Below, in pieces: positions 1 to 9,082 of a DNA stretch of 64,000 nucleotides. The first letter of the stretch is position 1, and the number at the start of each line of letters is the position of its first letter. The notes under the pieces were generated by a model. It did not search any database and was not told where the DNA came from. It saw nothing but the letters and a program-made list of their open reading frames with translations. Position numbers and translations under genes: made by a program. Origin of the DNA: Chryseobacterium sp. JM1 (GTDB lineage: Bacteria; Bacteroidota; Bacteroidia; Flavobacteriales; Weeksellaceae); contig NZ_JPRN01000003.1 of assembly GCF_000737715.1 (NCBI RefSeq), forward strand, positions 558,001 through 622,000. The letters run 5' to 3'.

Positions 1-2
1 CA

Positions 3-62
3 GGTTTAGTCCTGATCCGTTTCCTTAAAGTGAATATGTTGAAAGAGAAAGATACCCTTTAA
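3..62 (+). CDS. Possible C-terminal tail of a gene entering from the left
   Basis: One frame is open from the window edge to a TAA at 60-62, giving about 19 residues ending in KEKDTL. A terminator follows at 90-120, so some gene probably ends here. The other two forward frames stop at 7-9 and 26-28 and cannot be excluded. No family can be assigned from so short a tail. Confidence 0.3.
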   Translation, partial: GLVLIRFLKVNMLKEKDTL

Positions 63-89
63 AAAAAACGGGTATTAACAAAATATATA

Positions 90-120
90 AAGATGTCTTA
101 CGTGTAAGGCATCTTTTTTA
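90..120 (+). terminator. Rho-independent terminator of the upstream gene
   Basis: The stem AAGATGTCTTA / TAAGGCATCTT (one G-T pair) has a 4-nt loop and runs into a T tract at 113-119. A shorter inverted repeat, ATACCC / GGGTAT, lies just before it at 53-75. Confidence 0.8.
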
Positions 121-258
121 TTTAATGACAGAGGGAAAAAAGAAACAGATAATTTTTATAAATTGTCAGACCGTGGAATGAATAGGTTTTTTATGTTAAA
201 AAGCAATCAATCAGATAGCTGGCATTTTAATTGTATCAGATTTCAAAAATAAATTAAT

Positions 259-651
259 ATGAAAATTATGAAAAAAACACTGGCTCTAGGTATTGTTTTA
301 ATTGGAATCAATATGAGCTATGCACAGACAACTACGAAAACCACAACGACTCATGGTAAAAGTAAGCAGAGTGATAAAAAGATTGAGGTTGATGGTGTGG
401 GAAATAAACAGACTTTTTCGTCAGATGGAGGAAATGCATCGGTAGAAGGGGTGGATAATGTCATTACCATCACGGGTTATACAGGAAAACTGGAAGTAGC
501 AGGTTCCGGTAACACGGTATACGCAGATAAGGTTTCCCGTATAGAGATGGAAGGATCCAATAATAAAGTTTTCTATAAAACATCTCCCAATAAATCGGGA
601 AAAGCTGAAATTTCTCTGACAGGAGTAGGCAACAGTGCTGTGAAAAACTAA
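259..651 (+). CDS. Secreted DUF3060-type repeat protein
   Basis: A 130-residue exported protein. The signal peptide runs to about residue 22 (MSYAQ then a Thr-rich stretch TTTKTTTTHGKSK). The rest has short beta-strand repeats of the type G-x-G-N-x-x-x (VDGVGNKQTF, VEGVDNVITI, VAGSGNTVYA, MEGSNNKVFY, LTGVGNSAV), as in DUF3060 proteins, which probably form a small beta-solenoid. The molecular role is unknown. A second in-frame Met at 268 (MKKTLALG) is an equally good start. The gene stands alone, after the terminator at 90-120 and before the metalloprotease on the same strand. Confidence 0.7.
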   Translation: MKIMKKTLALGIVLIGINMSYAQTTTKTTTTHGKSKQSDKKIEVDGVGNKQTFSSDGGNASVEGVDNVITITGYTGKLEVAGSGNTVYADKVSRIEMEGSNNKVFYKTSPNKSGKAEISLTGVGNSAVKN

Positions 652-863
652 TCAAAAATCTCCAGACAAAGATAAAAACAGGAGCTGAATTTAATTGTTC
701 AGCTCCTGTTTGCTTCATATATGATTCTATTGTCTCAGATTAAGATTTTTACAATCCGTTATTCATCTGTTGTGATTTACTTGAAAATCATATAGAATTA
801 TTATTTATTTTTCACTAAATATTGATTTTTTTTGTTTATTTGTAGATCTAATTAAATGAAAAA

Positions 864-3029
864 ATGATTAAAAAAATTTTACTTCTGTGTCTGATGGAAT
901 GCTTTGCCTTTGGTTTCTCACAAAGCCTGAGACCCATTGCGCAAAAAATCACTGAATTCCATACCGAAAAAAATACTTTCCAAAAGTATGATCTGTTTGA
1001 GGTCAATAAGACTTCTCCAAAATTCGCCGAATACAAAAGAGCAGCGACAGACATTACAGCCATCACTGTAAAATCTACCGAACTGAAGAAGCTGGTTCAA
1101 GAAAAACCCGAATATCTTGAAATTAGTTTTCCATTCGATGGGGGGAAGCAGATTACCGTGGAACTTTATAAAAACCAGATTTTCACGAATGAGTTTAAAG
1201 TGGTTACCAATAAAGGAGAGATCGTCAACTATACACCGGGTGCTTACTACATCGGAATTGTAAAAGGGGACAATACTTCGGTGGCTGCCTTCAGTTTCTT
1301 TGATAATGATATTGTAGGAATAGCTTCTACTTCTGAACTGGGAAATGTTATTCTTGGAAAGGCAAAAAATTCTGAAGATTTCGTAAGTTATTCCGAATCT
1401 AAACTGACAGGAGCTAATCCTTTCGTATGCGGGGTGGACGAACTGAAAGAAAATCAGGCAAAAAATATCTCATATGATCCGTCTTCCAGCAAAAAAGCAA
1501 TGACAGAAAACTGTGTGAGAATTTATTATGAGGTATGTTTTAAACCTTATCAAAATAATAATTCTGATGTAACGACAACCACCAACTGGCTTACCGCTGT
1601 GCATAACAATATTGCCGCACTTTACAGCAATGATGAGATCAGAATAGCATTGAATGAAATTTATATCTGGACCACTCAGGATCCTTATACAGGAACACCC
1701 AATGCGAATCTTTCCAGCTTTAGAAATAACAGACAGACGTTTAACGGGGATCTGGCCCACCTGATCAATGCTCCGGCTACGACCAGTGTGGCATACATCA
1801 ATTCTCTATGCGGAACTTACAAACACGCGTATTCAGGGATTTCTCAAACTTATTCTGAGGTACCTGTTTATTCATGGACAATTCAGGCGATGACGCACGA
1901 AATGGGGCACAGCTTAGGATCTCCTCACACGCATGCCTGCGCCTGGAACGGGAATAATACAGCCATTGACGGATGTGGAGCTCAGGCTGGTTATAGCGAA
2001 GGATGTACAGGTCCGATTCCTTCCACAACAGTTAAAGGTACCATCATGAGCTACTGTCACCTGGTTTCAGGAGTAGGAATCAGCTTTAGTAATGGCTTCG
2101 GACCACAGCCGGCAGCTTTGATCAGAAGTACTATCGATTCAAAACCTTGTCTGGGAACCAATTGCACTACGGCATGCGGAACGACGATTACCCAAATGAA
2201 TATTTCAAATATTACCCAGGTTTCAGCCAATGCAGCATTTACTGATGCTGTTTCGACGGCATGGAAATATAAACTTAACAAAATGGATGGAACACTTGTA
2301 GAATCTGGAAATACAAGCTCTTCGACACTTAATTTCAGCAATCTTCAACCTGCGACGTATTATAATTTGTCTGTAGGAACAAACTGTTCTGCATCCAATG
2401 CTTTTCAGAGAACGCAGATATTTCTTACGGATGCTGCATGGTGTGCAGGTGCTCTGTTTACAGATACCGGTGGCCAAACTGCAGGCTACGGAAATAATGA
2501 AACCATCGTTAAAACATTTTATCCGGCTTCCGGAGCCCTTACAATGAGCTTTACAGAATTTGCACTGGAACAGGACTATGATTTTATGTATGTGTATAAT
2601 GGCCCTTCCACAACTTCTCCTTTGTTTGCCAACGGAAATAATCTGACGGGGAATACAGTACCGGGACCGTTTACTTCTACCCATTCCTCAGGAGCTATTA
2701 CGGTAAGGTTTGTATCTGATCCCGGCGTTACAGGAAACGGCTGGAAAGCTGGTTTTTCATGTGCTGTCTTGGGAGTTGATGATGTTACTAAAACCGATAA
2801 CACCATAAGTATTTACCCGAATCCTGCTAAAAATATGATCGTTATTTCATCCAAAGAGGGTTTAAAATCATATAAAATTTATGATGAATCCGGAAGATTG
2901 GTCATTTCAGCTTCTTCATTAAAAGGGAATAAGCAGGAAGTTAATATTTCGTCAATTCAGACAGGAAATTATATTGTGACGGTAGAAACGGATAAACAAA
3001 CGGTGAATAAAAAACTGATTAAACACTAA
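864..3029 (+). CDS. Secreted M12B-type zinc metalloprotease with fibronectin-like, CUB-like and T9SS domains
   Basis: A 721-residue secreted peptidase. In order: signal peptide (1-19), propeptide-like region (to about 205), and a reprolysin-type catalytic domain with the zinc site HEMGHSLGSPH at 345-355 and the Met-turn TIMSYCH at 393-399. A fibronectin III-like segment (about 440-520) and a CUB-like jelly roll (about 525-635, opening AWCAGALF and closing GWKAGFSC) follow. The end is a type A T9SS sorting domain (IYPNPAKN at 650-657, GNYIVTVET, KKLIKH). Zinc ligands and the catalytic Glu346 are intact, so it should be active. Cargo of this type crosses the outer membrane by T9SS and is released or anchored at the surface. 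Substrate unknown; likely role is protein degradation outside the cell. It stands alone. Confidence 0.9.
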   Translation: MIKKILLLCLMECFAFGFSQSLRPIAQKITEFHTEKNTFQKYDLFEVNKTSPKFAEYKRAATDITAITVKSTELKKLVQEKPEYLEISFPFDGGKQITVELYKNQIFTNEFKVVTNKGEIVNYTPGAYYIGIVKGDNTSVAAFSFFDNDIVGIASTSELGNVILGKAKNSEDFVSYSESKLTGANPFVCGVDELKENQAKNISYDPSSSKKAMTENCVRIYYEVCFKPYQNNNSDVTTTTNWLTAVHNNIAALYSNDEIRIALNEIYIWTTQDPYTGTPNANLSSFRNNRQTFNGDLAHLINAPATTSVAYINSLCGTYKHAYSGISQTYSEVPVYSWTIQAMTHEMGHSLGSPHTHACAWNGNNTAIDGCGAQAGYSEGCTGPIPSTTVKGTIMSYCHLVSGVGISFSNGFGPQPAALIRSTIDSKPCLGTNCTTACGTTITQMNISNITQVSANAAFTDAVSTAWKYKLNKMDGTLVESGNTSSSTLNFSNLQPATYYNLSVGTNCSASNAFQRTQIFLTDAAWCAGALFTDTGGQTAGYGNNETIVKTFYPASGALTMSFTEFALEQDYDFMYVYNGPSTTSPLFANGNNLTGNTVPGPFTSTHSSGAITVRFVSDPGVTGNGWKAGFSCAVLGVDDVTKTDNTISIYPNPAKNMIVISSKEGLKSYKIYDESGRLVISASSLKGNKQEVNISSIQTGNYIVTVETDKQTVNKKLIKH

Positions 3030-3183
3030 GAGAAGTAAAGAAGCACGATGCTTGAAAGGAAATTATGGAGAATCAAAATTGAAAAAGTAGACAGTATTTT
3101 GACCATTTCAAATGCTGTTAATGATTAGAGATGATAAAACCAATACAGCTTACATCATCCTTCTTCCATCTTGCAATCTTAAT

Positions 3184-3214
3184 AAAAAAAGCCTGAAATA
3201 ATCAGGCTTTTTTG
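3184..3214 (+). terminator. Rho-independent terminator
   Basis: Stem AGCCTGA / TCAGGCT with a 5-nt loop and a following T tract, 160 bp after the metalloprotease stop. It separates that gene from the kinase operon. Confidence 0.8.
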
Positions 3215-3297
3215 CTGTATTGAAGCTAAAAATTCTTTTTATACATAAATAAATTGGAATTCGGCGTGAGTTTTGCTTATATTCAGCGGAATAATTT

Positions 3298-3305
3298 TAA
3301 CTTTG
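3298..3305 (+). promoter_or_regulatory. -7 promoter box (TAACTTTG) for the GHMP kinase operon
   Basis: It fits TAnnTTTG. A TTTTG lies upstream at 3271-3275 (22-nt gap, slightly long). Transcription should begin near 3312, leaving a short leader before the ATG at 3326. This argues against the longer frame that opens with TTG at 3254. Confidence 0.55.
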
Positions 3306-3325
3306 TAAAAAGATTTATTGTCAAA

Positions 3326-4252
3326 ATGACGAACCCTCTATTTTATGCAAAAATAATTCTGTTCGGAGAATATGGGATGATTGAAGACTCCCAGGGGCTT
3401 GTAGTACCTTACAGTTTCTACAAGGGAACCCTTAAATTCTCAGATTTGAGTTCTGAATTTGAACTTAAATCCAACAGACATCTGCAGAAATACTCTGACT
3501 TCCTTGCAGCGCTTGATCTTTCTGATGATTTTCAATTGGATATTGAACGCTTTAAAAACGATATTACATCCGGGCTTTTCTTCGATTCCAATATTCCTCA
3601 GGGATATGGAGTAGGAAGTTCAGGAGCTTTGGTAGCTGCTATTTTCGAAAAGTATGCGCTGAACAAACTGGACCCTGAACAGATTTCAAAAGATAATCTG
3701 AAGAAATTAAAAACCGTTTTCGGAGAAATGGAAAGCTATTTCCATGGTAAAAGTTCAGGGATGGATCCATTGATCTGTTATATGAACCTGCCAATCCTTA
3801 TTGAAAATAAAGAAAACCTAGACCGGGTTTCCATTCCTGATGGGGAGCAAGGAAAAGGAGCTATCTTCTTAATTGATAGTGGTATCACGGGCGAAACCGG
3901 ACCAATGATCCAGATCTTCTTTGAAAAAATGAAAACGGAAGGTTTCCGTAAGACATTAAAAGAAGAGTTCATCCGTTACAACAATGCCTGCATAGAATCA
4001 TTCCTTAAAAAAGATATGAATCCTTTTTTTAGAAACCTGAAAAAGCTTTCTCACTGGGCGTATGAACATTTCCGTCCGATGATTCCTGAAAGTATTTTCA
4101 ACATCTGGAAAAAAGGGCTGGACTCTAATGCCTATTATCTGAAGCTCTGCGGAAGCGGCGGCGGCGGATATATCCTGGGTTTCACCAAAGACTATGCGAA
4201 AGCTGAGAAAATGCTTGACGGCTTCCAGAAAGAAGTGATCTACAGATTTTAA
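3326..4252 (+). CDS. GHMP-family kinase, probable mevalonate kinase
   Basis: A 308-residue GHMP-fold sugar/isoprenoid kinase. The ATP loop GYGVGSSGALVAA begins at residue 93 (family consensus PxxxGLGSSAA). SSGMDPL near 143 matches the substrate-site region of mevalonate kinases, and a Gly-rich C-terminal motif (CGSGGGGYILG) is the third GHMP motif. The N-terminal FYAKIILFGEY resembles the PGKxxLxGEH motif. Flavobacteria make isoprenoids by the mevalonate route, and the next gene is a prenyltransferase 10 nt downstream, which supports the call. The frame is open upstream to a TTG at 3254, but the ATG at 3326 fits the promoter. Other GHMP substrates cannot be excluded. Confidence 0.75.
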   Translation: MTNPLFYAKIILFGEYGMIEDSQGLVVPYSFYKGTLKFSDLSSEFELKSNRHLQKYSDFLAALDLSDDFQLDIERFKNDITSGLFFDSNIPQGYGVGSSGALVAAIFEKYALNKLDPEQISKDNLKKLKTVFGEMESYFHGKSSGMDPLICYMNLPILIENKENLDRVSIPDGEQGKGAIFLIDSGITGETGPMIQIFFEKMKTEGFRKTLKEEFIRYNNACIESFLKKDMNPFFRNLKKLSHWAYEHFRPMIPESIFNIWKKGLDSNAYYLKLCGSGGGGYILGFTKDYAKAEKMLDGFQKEVIYRF

Positions 4253-4262
4253 ATAGGTTGGA

Positions 4263-5192
4263 ATGAATTCTGAAAAAGAAACTTTCCAATCTAAAAATTA
4301 TGTCTCTAAATCTATATTTTACAGATTTTCACAATTCGTGGGCTTTCTGATCGGCGCAAGATTTTTTGTAGCAATATTGCTGACTTTTGCGCTGTATGTT
4401 TCCACTTTTTTCCTTTTTAATCAGGATGAGACTTTTAGAAAATTCGTCTTCGATTTTAAGGTTCACGGTATTATTTTCTGTACGGTTATAACCATTCTGG
4501 CGGGCGGAATTATCAATCAGTTTTACGATCTGGAAAAAGACCATGTGGTAAAACCTTTCCGGACCAGGATTCAAAGCTTCATCAAACAGAAATATTTCTT
4601 ATACGCCTATCTTGTTTTGACAGCGATATCCCTTGGTGTCGCCTGGATGATTTCCCATAAAGTTTTCGCGTTCTTCCTCGTATATCAGTTTTTTATGTGG
4701 TTTTACAGCCACAAACTGAGCAGAATTTTAATCATCAATAATCTCACCTTTGTAAGTCTCACACTATATCCCTTTTTCGGAATGATGGTGTATTATGAAA
4801 CTTTTTCCAAGAAGGTTGTGCTGATGGCTATTTTTCTGTTTCTGATTCTTCTGTGCATCGATATTGTCAAGGATATGCTGACGAAAAGCGTGGACAAAGC
4901 ATTTGGTTATATAACGATTCCGAACTATTTTAAAACCGGAAATACTCAGATGATCATTATTTCTTTATTGGTCGTTACGATGGCGGTTTCCATGAAACTT
5001 ATTGCCAAAACCGGGATCTCAGGTTTTATGGCCTATTATTTTACGGGAGGGCTGTTTGTGATGATCCTTTGTATTTACCTGTTGCTGGATTCATCCAGAA
5101 GAAGTAAATTCTTTACACTCAATATATTAAGGTTCTGGGTTTTTGTCGGAATTATAGCAATGCTGCTGAACGGAATCGAGAGCAAATTATAG
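4263..5192 (+). CDS. UbiA-family prenyltransferase (geranylgeranylglycerol-phosphate type)
   Basis: A 309-residue integral membrane enzyme with about eight hydrophobic segments. Both Asp-rich prenyl-diphosphate/Mg2+ motifs are visible: NQFYDLEKD at 85-93 and DIVKD at 200-204. UbiA enzymes move a prenyl chain onto an acceptor. Flavobacterial members in this neighbourhood are usually annotated as geranylgeranylglycerol-phosphate geranylgeranyltransferase by similarity to the archaeal lipid enzyme, but the acceptor in these bacteria is uncertain. It starts 10 nt after the GHMP kinase stop, so the two are surely cotranscribed: one makes isoprenoid precursor, the other uses prenyl diphosphate. The true MenA-type paralogue lies at 28278. 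Confidence 0.75.
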   Translation: MNSEKETFQSKNYVSKSIFYRFSQFVGFLIGARFFVAILLTFALYVSTFFLFNQDETFRKFVFDFKVHGIIFCTVITILAGGIINQFYDLEKDHVVKPFRTRIQSFIKQKYFLYAYLVLTAISLGVAWMISHKVFAFFLVYQFFMWFYSHKLSRILIINNLTFVSLTLYPFFGMMVYYETFSKKVVLMAIFLFLILLCIDIVKDMLTKSVDKAFGYITIPNYFKTGNTQMIIISLLVVTMAVSMKLIAKTGISGFMAYYFTGGLFVMILCIYLLLDSSRRSKFFTLNILRFWVFVGIIAMLLNGIESKL

Positions 5193-5224
5193 AAAATTTT
5201 CTTTAAATAAACTGAGGTTATTAT

Positions 5225-5233
5225 TACCTTTGC
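5225..5233 (+). promoter_or_regulatory. -7 promoter box (TACCTTTGC) for proline dehydrogenase
   Basis: An exact TAnnTTTG 24 nt before the ATG at 5257. It lies in the 64-bp gap after the prenyltransferase, so proline dehydrogenase has its own promoter. No clear TTG is seen at -33. Confidence 0.6.
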
Positions 5234-5256
5234 AAAACTAAATTTAATAAAAAGGA

Positions 5257-6423
5257 ATGCCCATTTTTAACGATACTAAAGTTGCATTTGCAGACAAGTC
5301 TGATGCACAATTGAGAAAGGCGTACTGGATGTTTAAGATGATTGAACAGCCGGCTCTTACCAGCCTTGGAACTTCTGTCCTTAATTTTACGGTACACAAC
5401 AATTTTCCTTTCGTGACCGGAATTGTAAAAAGCACTTTGTTTGAGCAGTTCTGCGGAGGGGAAACGCGTGAAGAAAGCATGAAGGTGGTGAAACAGCTTT
5501 TCAAAAGAGGAGTGGGAAGTATTTTCGATTATTCTATTGAAGGTAAGGAGGATGAAGAAACTTTTGATGCGGTATGCAAAGAGATTAAAGATATCATCAG
5601 ATTTTCTGTGGGAAATCCTGCGATCCCTTTTATTGTATTTAAACCAACGGCTTTCGGAAGAATTGATCTGTATGAAGCGGTAGGAAACGGTTCAGAATTG
5701 ACATCAAGCCAGAAAGAAGAATGGGCGAGAGTGGTCAAAAGATTTGATGAGATATGCAGTCTTTGCCATGAACATGACAAAAAAGTAATGGTTGATGCCG
5801 AAGAAACCTGGATGCAGGATGCGGCAGATCATCTTTGTGAAGAGATGATGGAAAAATATAACCAGGAAAAGCCAATTGTTTGGAATACCATCCAGATGTA
5901 CAGAACCGGAAGGCTTGAATATATGGAGGAAAATCTTCAGAGAGCCAGAGAAAAAAATTACTTTATCGGGTATAAGATCGTACGTGGAGCCTATATGGAA
6001 AAGGAAAGAGCAAGAGCTGCTGAAAAAGGCTATGCAGACCCGATCCAGCCCACTAAGGAAGCTTCAGATAAAAACTATAATGCGGGAATCGATTTCGTGA
6101 TGAATCATCTGGATAAAGTATCGGCATTTTTCGGTACCCATAATGAGATTTCATCAGAACTGATCATGGATAAAATGAAGGCTAAATCCCTTGAAAACGG
6201 CAATCCGCATATCTATTTTGGACAGCTTTACGGCATGAGTGATAACATTTCCTTCTACCTGTCGGATAAAGGCTATAATGTGGCTAAATATCTGCCGTAC
6301 GGACCTGTAAAAGATGTTGTCCCTTATCTTACGAGAAGAGCAAGAGAGAACACTTCTGTAGCCGGACAAACAGGAAGAGAACTTGGGTTGATCAAAAAAG
6401 AACTTGAAAGAAGGAGAAAATAA
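5257..6423 (+). CDS. Proline dehydrogenase
   Basis: A 388-residue FAD-dependent enzyme that oxidises proline to pyrroline-5-carboxylate and passes electrons to the quinone pool. It is a monofunctional PRODH TIM-barrel, not the long PutA fusion. Family features seen: KVMVDAEETWMQ (barrel strand with Asp/Glu), VWNTIQMYR, IGYKIVRGAYMEKER, FFGTHNEIS, GQLYGMSDN and, near the end, KYLPYGPVKDVVPYLTRRARENT, which binds the substrate carboxylate through its Arg residues. Length is usual for Bacteroidota PRODH. It ends in a strong terminator and has its own promoter, so it is a single-gene unit. The aldehyde dehydrogenase that completes the pathway is not in this window. Confidence 0.9.
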   Translation: MPIFNDTKVAFADKSDAQLRKAYWMFKMIEQPALTSLGTSVLNFTVHNNFPFVTGIVKSTLFEQFCGGETREESMKVVKQLFKRGVGSIFDYSIEGKEDEETFDAVCKEIKDIIRFSVGNPAIPFIVFKPTAFGRIDLYEAVGNGSELTSSQKEEWARVVKRFDEICSLCHEHDKKVMVDAEETWMQDAADHLCEEMMEKYNQEKPIVWNTIQMYRTGRLEYMEENLQRAREKNYFIGYKIVRGAYMEKERARAAEKGYADPIQPTKEASDKNYNAGIDFVMNHLDKVSAFFGTHNEISSELIMDKMKAKSLENGNPHIYFGQLYGMSDNISFYLSDKGYNVAKYLPYGPVKDVVPYLTRRARENTSVAGQTGRELGLIKKELERRRK

Positions 6424-6447
6424 GAATACTTTATTATAATATACGAG

Positions 6448-6474
6448 ACCTGCATTAAATGCAGGTTTTTTTTG
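6448..6474 (+). terminator. Rho-independent terminator after proline dehydrogenase
   Basis: Stem ACCTGCAT / ATGCAGGT with a 3-nt loop and an 8-nt T tract. Confidence 0.85.
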
Positions 6475-6594
6475 TCGGATGTATTTATAGTAAAAAGTAC
6501 TGTTTATTATCCATTTCAATAGCTTTACTCTATTATTGATAATTTTACAAAATCAACTTTATGTTATGTATGATTTAAAATAATTAACTTTTTA

Positions 6595-6625
6595 TTGTTT
6601 ATTTAATTAGTATTTACTATATTTG
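6595..6625 (+). promoter_or_regulatory. Promoter (TTG-N20-TATATTTG) for the secreted protein at 6649
   Basis: TTG at 6595-6597 and TATATTTG at 6618-6625, separated by 20 nt, match the Bacteroidota primary sigma consensus in both boxes and spacing. The start codon is 24 nt after the -7 box. Confidence 0.75.
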
Positions 6626-6648
6626 ATTAAACCATAAAAAACTAATAC

Positions 6649-7668
6649 ATGAAAAAAACATTACTCGTTGCTGCCTTGATGGCGGTTAACTTTATCCTCT
6701 CCCAAACCTACAGTAATGGAGGTTTAAGTACGGGTGCAACCTCTAAGGGCGGTACAGCGGCACCTGCCGGATATACCTGGTCTGAACTTCAGAATAATAC
6801 AGGAAATACTACAGAATCCAATACCAGCTTGGGATTGGGAGGAACTTTCAGTTCAGCCACAGCAAGCTTTTTTATTGCTGATGACTTTACGGTCCCTATT
6901 GGATCTACGTGGCAGATCACTACCATTGACTTTTTTGCCTATCAGACTGGTTACACAGGAACGACGCCTCCATTTAATACAGTGAGGGTGAATATATTCA
7001 GCTCAGATCCTTCTGTAATAGGGGCCGTAAGTGTATATGGTGATGATACCACCAACAGATTCAGTGTGGCTACAGATGCCAATATGTATCGAACGGGAAA
7101 TACTACGGTACCACTTACGGTAGCACCCGGAACCACCAGAAAGATATGGAAAGTGACGGCAAGTACTCCTAAGACTTTAGGTGCAGGAACCTATTGGATA
7201 AAATATCAGCTGCAAAATGTAGTGACTGCCAGTTCGGGCTTTTTACCACCTGTTACGATTGTTGGAAACAGGGGAATTCCTGCTTTTAATGCTAAACAGT
7301 TTGATGCTATTTTAAATACCTGGGTACCTATTGTAGATTTAGGAAACCCTGCAACAGCACCGGATTATCCTTTGGATATGCCATTTGTGATTACGTTTAC
7401 AGCAACCACGTTAGGTACACAGGAGACGATGCAGTATGATAACAGAGTTCAGGTGTATCCTAATCCGGCAAAGGACCAATTTAGAATTAATAATCCTGAA
7501 AAACTTAAAATAAGCAGCGTGGAAATTATGGACACTTCCGGAAAATTGGTAAAAACATTGAAAGGTTCTGAAGAGTACAACGTTTCAGATCTGCCGAAAG
7601 GAAACTACATTCTGAAAATAAAGAATGAAGGCGGACTTACAAAAATGACAAAACTATTAAAGCAATAG
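6649..7668 (+). CDS. T9SS-sorted secreted protein of unknown function
   Basis: A 339-residue protein with a signal peptide (1-18, ending FILSQ) and a type A T9SS sorting domain at the C-terminus (VYPNPAKDQFRI, then SGKLVKTL, GNYILKI, TKLLKQ). The roughly 240 residues between are rich in Thr, Gly, Asn and aromatics and look all-beta, with phrases such as FFIADDFTVPIGSTWQI and GAGTYWIKYQL that suggest a lectin- or carbohydrate-module-like fold. No catalytic motif is recognised. It should be carried across the outer membrane and attached or released. It is monocistronic, between its own promoter and terminator. Confidence 0.8.
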   Translation: MKKTLLVAALMAVNFILSQTYSNGGLSTGATSKGGTAAPAGYTWSELQNNTGNTTESNTSLGLGGTFSSATASFFIADDFTVPIGSTWQITTIDFFAYQTGYTGTTPPFNTVRVNIFSSDPSVIGAVSVYGDDTTNRFSVATDANMYRTGNTTVPLTVAPGTTRKIWKVTASTPKTLGAGTYWIKYQLQNVVTASSGFLPPVTIVGNRGIPAFNAKQFDAILNTWVPIVDLGNPATAPDYPLDMPFVITFTATTLGTQETMQYDNRVQVYPNPAKDQFRINNPEKLKISSVEIMDTSGKLVKTLKGSEEYNVSDLPKGNYILKIKNEGGLTKMTKLLKQ

Positions 7669-7698
7669 CTTTAGTTTTCTTCTTCAAATATTTTTTAT

Positions 7699-7727
7699 CC
7701 TGGCCAAAGAAATTGGCCAGGTTTTTT
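7699..7727 (+). terminator. Rho-independent terminator between convergent genes
   Basis: A perfect 9-bp stem, CCTGGCCAA / TTGGCCAGG, with a 5-nt loop and six T. Read on the minus strand it lacks a T tract, so it serves the plus-strand gene. It abuts the stop codon of the XRE regulator at 7726. Confidence 0.85.
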
Positions 7728-8262
7728 AGGGCTCAAAACTCTCAAATTTTCCGTTTTCATAGAAGAGAACAATTCGTTTTATCTTATTAGATTGATTTCC
7801 AATAACTTGATTAAGCATTTGCTCATTGGAATTTTCTAATCGCTGAGAATCTGATATATTTTGCTGCGTCTTATATGGGGGCGGTATAAACGATTCTCGC
7901 GGGCTCTCTTTTACGGTCTCAATTTCTTCTTCTGCTCCAAAATCTTCATCGTCCTTCATCATCGTAAACAGATCGGGGAGCGGAGTGGGTTTTCCTCTAT
8001 CGTCGTCAGTCTTTTCTTCCGCTAGTGATTCTACTTCCGGTAACTCCGTCTTCAGCATTTCACCTTCTCCGGTAACCAGCCAATCCCAAAGAATCTCCGG
8101 GAAACTGGATTTGATCTTAATGATGAATTCAAGAGACGGCTTGTTTCTTCCTGAAGTAATATGGGAAATGGAAGAACGCTGCACATCAATTGCATCTGCA
8201 AACTCAGAAGGGCTGAGATTGGAATACTCAATAACTTTGGAAATTCTTTCGTTTAAACTCAT
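7726..8262 (-). CDS. XRE-family helix-turn-helix regulator with acidic C-terminal region
   Basis: A 178-residue DNA-binding protein. Residues 1-65 form a Cro/C1-type HTH (LSPSEFADAIDVQRSSISHI, then SGRNKPSLEFIIKI), followed by WDWLVTGEGEM, typical of flavobacterial XRE proteins. The remaining 110 residues are acidic and low in complexity (EEKTDDDRGK, KDDEDFGAEEE) and end in a short KRIVLFYENGKFESF motif seen at the tail of this regulator type. Ligand and targets are unknown. The dyad TTACAAATGTAA at 8284-8295 overlaps its own -7 box, so self-regulation is likely. The 840-bp gap upstream carries more copies of this motif. Confidence 0.8.
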   Translation of the reverse strand: MSLNERISKVIEYSNLSPSEFADAIDVQRSSISHITSGRNKPSLEFIIKIKSSFPEILWDWLVTGEGEMLKTELPEVESLAEEKTDDDRGKPTPLPDLFTMMKDDEDFGAEEEIETVKESPRESFIPPPYKTQQNISDSQRLENSNEQMLNQVIGNQSNKIKRIVLFYENGKFESFEP

Positions 8263-8287
8263 AAAAATAAGTTGTCAATTGTGTTAC

Positions 8288-8319
8288 AAATGTAAATAAT
8301 AAAATTTACATAACCAAAT
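8288..8319 (-). promoter_or_regulatory. Promoter of the XRE regulator (TTTG-N20-TACATTTG), overlapped by a dyad
   Basis: Read on the minus strand, TTTG, 20 nt and TACATTTG form a full Bacteroidota promoter ending about 25 nt before the start codon. The -7 box lies within the palindrome TTACAAATGTAA, so a protein bound there would block transcription. Confidence 0.6.
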
Positions 8320-9074
8320 TACATAAGTAAACTTTATTGAACCTTGTAAATATACAGATGTAAACACTTGTAATAAGCTTAAATGTAGCTATTTATGGTA
8401 TTTATTTATCTATTAAGGCTCTATTTACTAAAGTAAACACTATTTTTAAGCGGATAAATTCTTTGAGTAATGACTCGTATACTTCTTTTTTTTATAGGGC
8501 TTCAGTTATACTCAATTTCTTACTTATTTATAGATAAACCAATGATTTTCAGTGTTTTCAAATGTAAATTTGGAAATGACCTTGCATTAGCATAGAATGG
8601 AGGTTTTTAAGCAATAAAAGACCATTTTTCGGTGTATACAAACGTAAATAGCGATTGTAAATAATTAATTATTAGGTATTTATAGGTGATTTAATAAAAT
8701 TTTACATAATAACTGAATCTTATGGTCTGAGAAAAGCAACAGACTGTACATTGCAATTAAATTTAAACTAGATTTAAAGGATAAATGCGAAAAAACAACA
8801 ATTTACATTTGTATGCAAGTGTAACCTATTAAGTTTTCCACATTAATCTTGTTTAATAATATTATGCCTATTTATTGATTAACAGACGTTTTTATACTTA
8901 AAGGAACATTCTAAATGTAATTGATATAAACTTCATAAAGCGCTGAATTTTAGTTAATTAAAAAATCGCGTTTAGATTATATTCAATTAACAATTTTATC
9001 CACAGACAAAATGGCAGTTGGCGGTGTTTGGTTAAATTACAAATGTTAACCAATATTTTTTGCGTAAAAATCAT

Positions 9075-9082
9075 TAAATTTG
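9075..9082 (+). promoter_or_regulatory. -7 promoter box (TAAATTTG) for the M14 peptidase
   Basis: An exact TAnnTTTG 20 nt before the ATG at 9103. It sits inside the longer reading frame that opens at 9028, which supports the shorter start. Confidence 0.6.

Noticed and set aside
2223..2684. 153-codon minus-strand ORF inside the metalloprotease
   Set aside because: It is a shadow of the well-supported CUB/fibronectin region, with Cys/Arg-rich nonsense composition.
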